From: Glutamicibacter sp. PS
Lineage (GTDB): Bacteria > Actinomycetota > Actinomycetes > Actinomycetales > Micrococcaceae
Assembly: GCA_031317595.1 (NCBI GenBank)
Contig: JANCMB010000001.1
Location: forward strand, 806,001 to 870,000
DNA: 64,000 bases
Direction of reading: 5' to 3'
The notes beneath the pieces were generated by a model, which saw nothing but the letters and a program-made list of their open reading frames with translations, was not told the origin of the DNA and searched no databases. Of the stretch, positions 61,678 through 64,000 are shown one piece after another. Every line of letters begins with the position of its first letter. Within the stretch, counting starts at the first letter, position 1. The translations under genes and the position numbers were made by a program.

Positions 61678-63812
61678 ACTCCACCAAAGAGCTACCCGCC
61701 CAGTTCCAAGGATTGAGCTACAACGACCTGAACGCCATGCTGAACCTCTATGGTCCAGATGGAAAGATTCAGTTCGAAGTCGATCGCTACGCCGCTCGTC
61801 AGTACTTCTTGGATCACGTGAACAACAACACCGTGTTCTTCCATGATCTGGATGAGAAGCTCGAGTACTTGGTCAAGCACGACTACTACGAGCGCGAAAC
61901 CCTCGACCAGTACACGATGAACTTCATTCGTGACCTGTTCAAGCGTGCCTATGGCAAGAAGTTCCGCTTCGAAACCTTCTTGGGTGCGTTCAAGTTCTAC
62001 ACCTCCTACACGCTGAAAACCTTCGATGGTAAGCGTTACCTGGAGCGCTACGAGGACCGCGTGTGCATGGTGGCCATGCACTTGGCCCGCGGTGATGAGA
62101 AGCTTGCCGAGCAGTTAGTCGACGAGATCATCGGCGGCCGTTTCCAGCCGGCCACCCCGACCTTCCTGAACGCCGGTAAGGCGCAGCGTGGCGAACTGGT
62201 CTCCTGCTTCCTGCTGCGTATCGAAGACAATATGGAATCTATCGCCCGCGCGGTGAACTCCTCCTTGCAGCTGTCCAAGCGTGGCGGTGGCGTCGCGCTG
62301 TCGCTGACCAACCTGCGCGAACACGGTGCCCCGATCAAGCAGATCGAAAACCAGTCCTCCGGTGTCATCCCGGTGATGAAGCTTCTCGAGGATTCCTTCT
62401 CCTACGCTAATCAGCTCGGTGCCCGTCAGGGTGCTGGCGCGGTGTACCTCAACGCGCACCACCCGGACATCTACCGCTTCTTGGATACCAAGCGCGAGAA
62501 CGCCGATGAGAAGATCCGTATCAAGACCCTCTCCTTGGGTGTGGTCATTCCGGATATCACCTTCGAAATCGCGCGCAAGAATGAGGACATGTACCTGTTC
62601 AGCCCCTATGACGTTGAGCGCGTCTACGGGGTGCCGTTCAGTGAAGTCTCGGTTACCGAAAAGTACTACGAGATGGTCGATGATTCGCGAATCCGTAAGA
62701 CCAAGATCAATGCTCGTGAATTCTTCACCACACTGGCCGAGATCCAGTTCGAATCCGGTTACCCGTACATCATGTTCGAGGACACCGTAAACCGGGCTAA
62801 CCCGATCGCCGGACGCATCACCATGTCGAATCTCTGCTCGGAGATTCTGCAGGTGTCCTCGGCTTCGGAGTTCTCCGATGACCTCAGCTACTCCAAGATC
62901 GGCAAGGACATCTCCTGCAACTTGGGCTCGATGAACATTGCCAAGGCAATGGATGCTAAGGACCTTGGAAACTCCGTCGAAATCGCGATTCGCGCACTGA
63001 GCGCTGTATCCGATATGTCGAATATCGCTTCCGTCCCGTCGATTGCCGATGGCAATGCGAAGTCTCACGCCATTGGTTTGGGGCAGATGAACCTGCATGG
63101 TTTCTTGGCACGTGAGCACGTTTACTATGGCTCTGAGGAAGGTATTGATTTCACCAATATCTACTTCTACACGATCCTGTTCCACGCGCTGAGCGCATCG
63201 AATAAGATCGCCATTGAACGCGGCGAGACCTTCGATAACTTCGAGAACTCGGCCTACGCAAGCGGTGAGTTCTTCGACAAGTACACCGAGCAGGTCTGGG
63301 CTCCGGCCACTGCACGCGTACAGGAGCTGTTCGAAGGCATCCACATTCCGACTCAGGAAGACTGGCTGCAGCTGAAGGCTTCCGTGATGGAGCACGGTAT
63401 CTACAACCAGAACCTGCAGGCCATCCCGCCGACCGGTTCGATCTCGTACATCAACAACTCGACCTCCTCGATCCACCCGGTCGCCGCAAAGATCGAGATC
63501 CGCAAGGAAGGTAAGATCGGCCGCGTCTACTACCCGGCTCCTTACATGAACAACGAGAATATCGAGTTCTACGAGGATGCGTACGAGATCGGTTACGAGA
63601 AGATCATCGACACCTACGCCGCAGCAACGCAGCACGTCGACCAGGGCCTGTCGTTGACCTTGTTCTTCAAGGACACCGTCACCACACGTGACATCAACAA
63701 GGCGCAGATCTACGCATGGCGCAAGGGCATCAAGACCCTGTATTACATCCGCTTGCGCCAGATGGCGTTGGAGGGCACCGAAGTAGATAACTGCGTGTCC
63801 TGCATGCTGTAG
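61674..63812 (+). CDS. nrdE: class Ib ribonucleoside-diphosphate reductase alpha subunit
   Basis: The 712-residue subunit reduces ribonucleotides with NrdF. It has [25 protein letters not shown] (the first active-site Cys), NLCSEILQ with the radical Cys, [29 protein letters not shown], the tyrosine pair YYIRLRQMA-like near residue 690, and the C-terminal redox pair in NCVSCML. The ATP cone is missing, as expected for class Ib. The ATG overlaps the nrdI stop. An nrdF gene is expected beyond the window. Confidence 0.96.
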   Translation: MNSTKELPAQFQGLSYNDLNAMLNLYGPDGKIQFEVDRYAARQYFLDHVNNNTVFFHDLDEKLEYLVKHDYYERETLDQYTMNFIRDLFKRAYGKKFRFETFLGAFKFYTSYTLKTFDGKRYLERYEDRVCMVAMHLARGDEKLAEQLVDEIIGGRFQPATPTFLNAGKAQRGELVSCFLLRIEDNMESIARAVNSSLQLSKRGGGVALSLTNLREHGAPIKQIENQSSGVIPVMKLLEDSFSYANQLGARQGAGAVYLNAHHPDIYRFLDTKRENADEKIRIKTLSLGVVIPDITFEIARKNEDMYLFSPYDVERVYGVPFSEVSVTEKYYEMVDDSRIRKTKINAREFFTTLAEIQFESGYPYIMFEDTVNRANPIAGRITMSNLCSEILQVSSASEFSDDLSYSKIGKDISCNLGSMNIAKAMDAKDLGNSVEIAIRALSAVSDMSNIASVPSIADGNAKSHAIGLGQMNLHGFLAREHVYYGSEEGIDFTNIYFYTILFHALSASNKIAIERGETFDNFENSAYASGEFFDKYTEQVWAPATARVQELFEGIHIPTQEDWLQLKASVMEHGIYNQNLQAIPPTGSISYINNSTSSIHPVAAKIEIRKEGKIGRVYYPAPYMNNENIEFYEDAYEIGYEKIIDTYAAATQHVDQGLSLTLFFKDTVTTRDINKAQIYAWRKGIKTLYYIRLRQMALEGTEVDNCVSCML

Positions 63813-63847
63813 CAGCAACGTACCGGTGGCGAAGAACCACCGGGGTC

Positions 63848-63895
63848 CAGTGGAGGTTGCCGCTGTGAATCGGTCACAGTGGATAGCCTCCACTG
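63848..63895. repeat. nested inverted repeat after nrdE
   Basis: CAGTGGAGG (63848-63856) pairs with CCTCCACTG (63887-63895), and an inner CTGTGA/TCACAG (63863-63868 with 63874-63879) lies in the loop. The structure could act as an attenuator or processing site between nrdE and the presumed downstream nrdF. No T tract follows. The remaining bases to 64000 hold no recognised gene. Confidence 0.55.
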
Positions 63896-64000
63896 CAGCA
63901 TAAATTTACTAGTCATTACCTATTCTTTGGCTTTCCGGTGCAATCTCTGTCAGTGACGGAGATTTAGGTAGGGGAGTAAAGTTGTAGGTGGGTACAGAGA

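Noticed and set aside
62115-63893. 592-codon open frame antisense to nrdE
   Set aside because: Shadow of the nrdE gene with no recognisable domain.
1-64000. CRISPR arrays, insertion sequences, rRNA operons
   Set aside because: No regularly spaced repeats, no transposase signatures and no rRNA sequence were seen on either strand.

Overview
The window is chromosomal DNA from a high-GC Gram-positive bacterium, most likely a Micrococcaceae actinobacterium (Arthrobacter/Glutamicibacter-like; the genus is my inference). The basis is the gene order rne-rplU-rpmA-obgE-proB-proA-nadD-rsfS-tRNA-Ala, an ileS gene behind an actinobacterial isoleucine T-box leader, folC-DUF4233-ndk, class Ib nrdHIE, and frequent GTG/TTG starts. 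I found no rRNA, CRISPR array, prophage or insertion sequence.

Layout. 1-3.4 kb: a truncated amidohydrolase divergent from a DUF3100 membrane protein, then a glycerophosphodiester phosphodiesterase. 3.4-7.9 kb: a leftward operon of NarL-type histidine kinase, response regulator, MMPL exporter and DUF2871 membrane protein. 7.9-10.15 kb: a HelR-type RNA polymerase motor ATPase with a rifamycin-associated-element-like palindrome in its promoter. 10.3-16 kb: T-box, ileS, folC, DUF4233, ndk and a terminator. 16.7-22.6 kb: an accessory-looking cassette made of a quaternary-amine-type ABC importer (leftward), a divergent histidine-ammonia-lyase-fold protein without the MIO-forming Ala-Ser-Gly, and an IclR regulator. 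22.8-25.6 kb: AI-2E family transporter, GNAT acetyltransferase and VKOR-family protein. 26-37 kb: the RNase E/ribosomal protein/Obg/proline/NAD block ending at tRNA-Ala(GGC).

37-64 kb is mixed. It holds small conserved proteins, a CorA transporter, a GyrI-like protein, an AlkD-like protein and a DUF4232 lipoprotein. An aminotransferase and amino acid permease overlap and are followed by an AsnC regulator. A LysR regulator is divergent from an orphan fumarate-reductase-type flavoprotein. Then come an ABC-F ATPase, two DUF202 proteins, an alpha/beta hydrolase, a Cds1-like PLP enzyme tail-to-tail with a DUF2249-cupin fusion, a PHBH-fold FAD enzyme, PoxB, and a YggS/pyridoxal-kinase-like pair. 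The window ends in nrdHIE behind tandem NrdR-box-like sites; nrdF is not in view.

The most interesting point is the 16.7-22.6 kb cassette. An importer family used for betaines sits opposite a lyase-fold protein whose MIO tripeptide is replaced by Gly-Thr-Ala. This suggests elimination chemistry on an imported betaine-type compound, for example hercynine or ergothioneine; that substrate is a hypothesis. Second are the HelR/RAE pair and a pyridoxal-kinase-like protein with Ala in place of the catalytic Asp.
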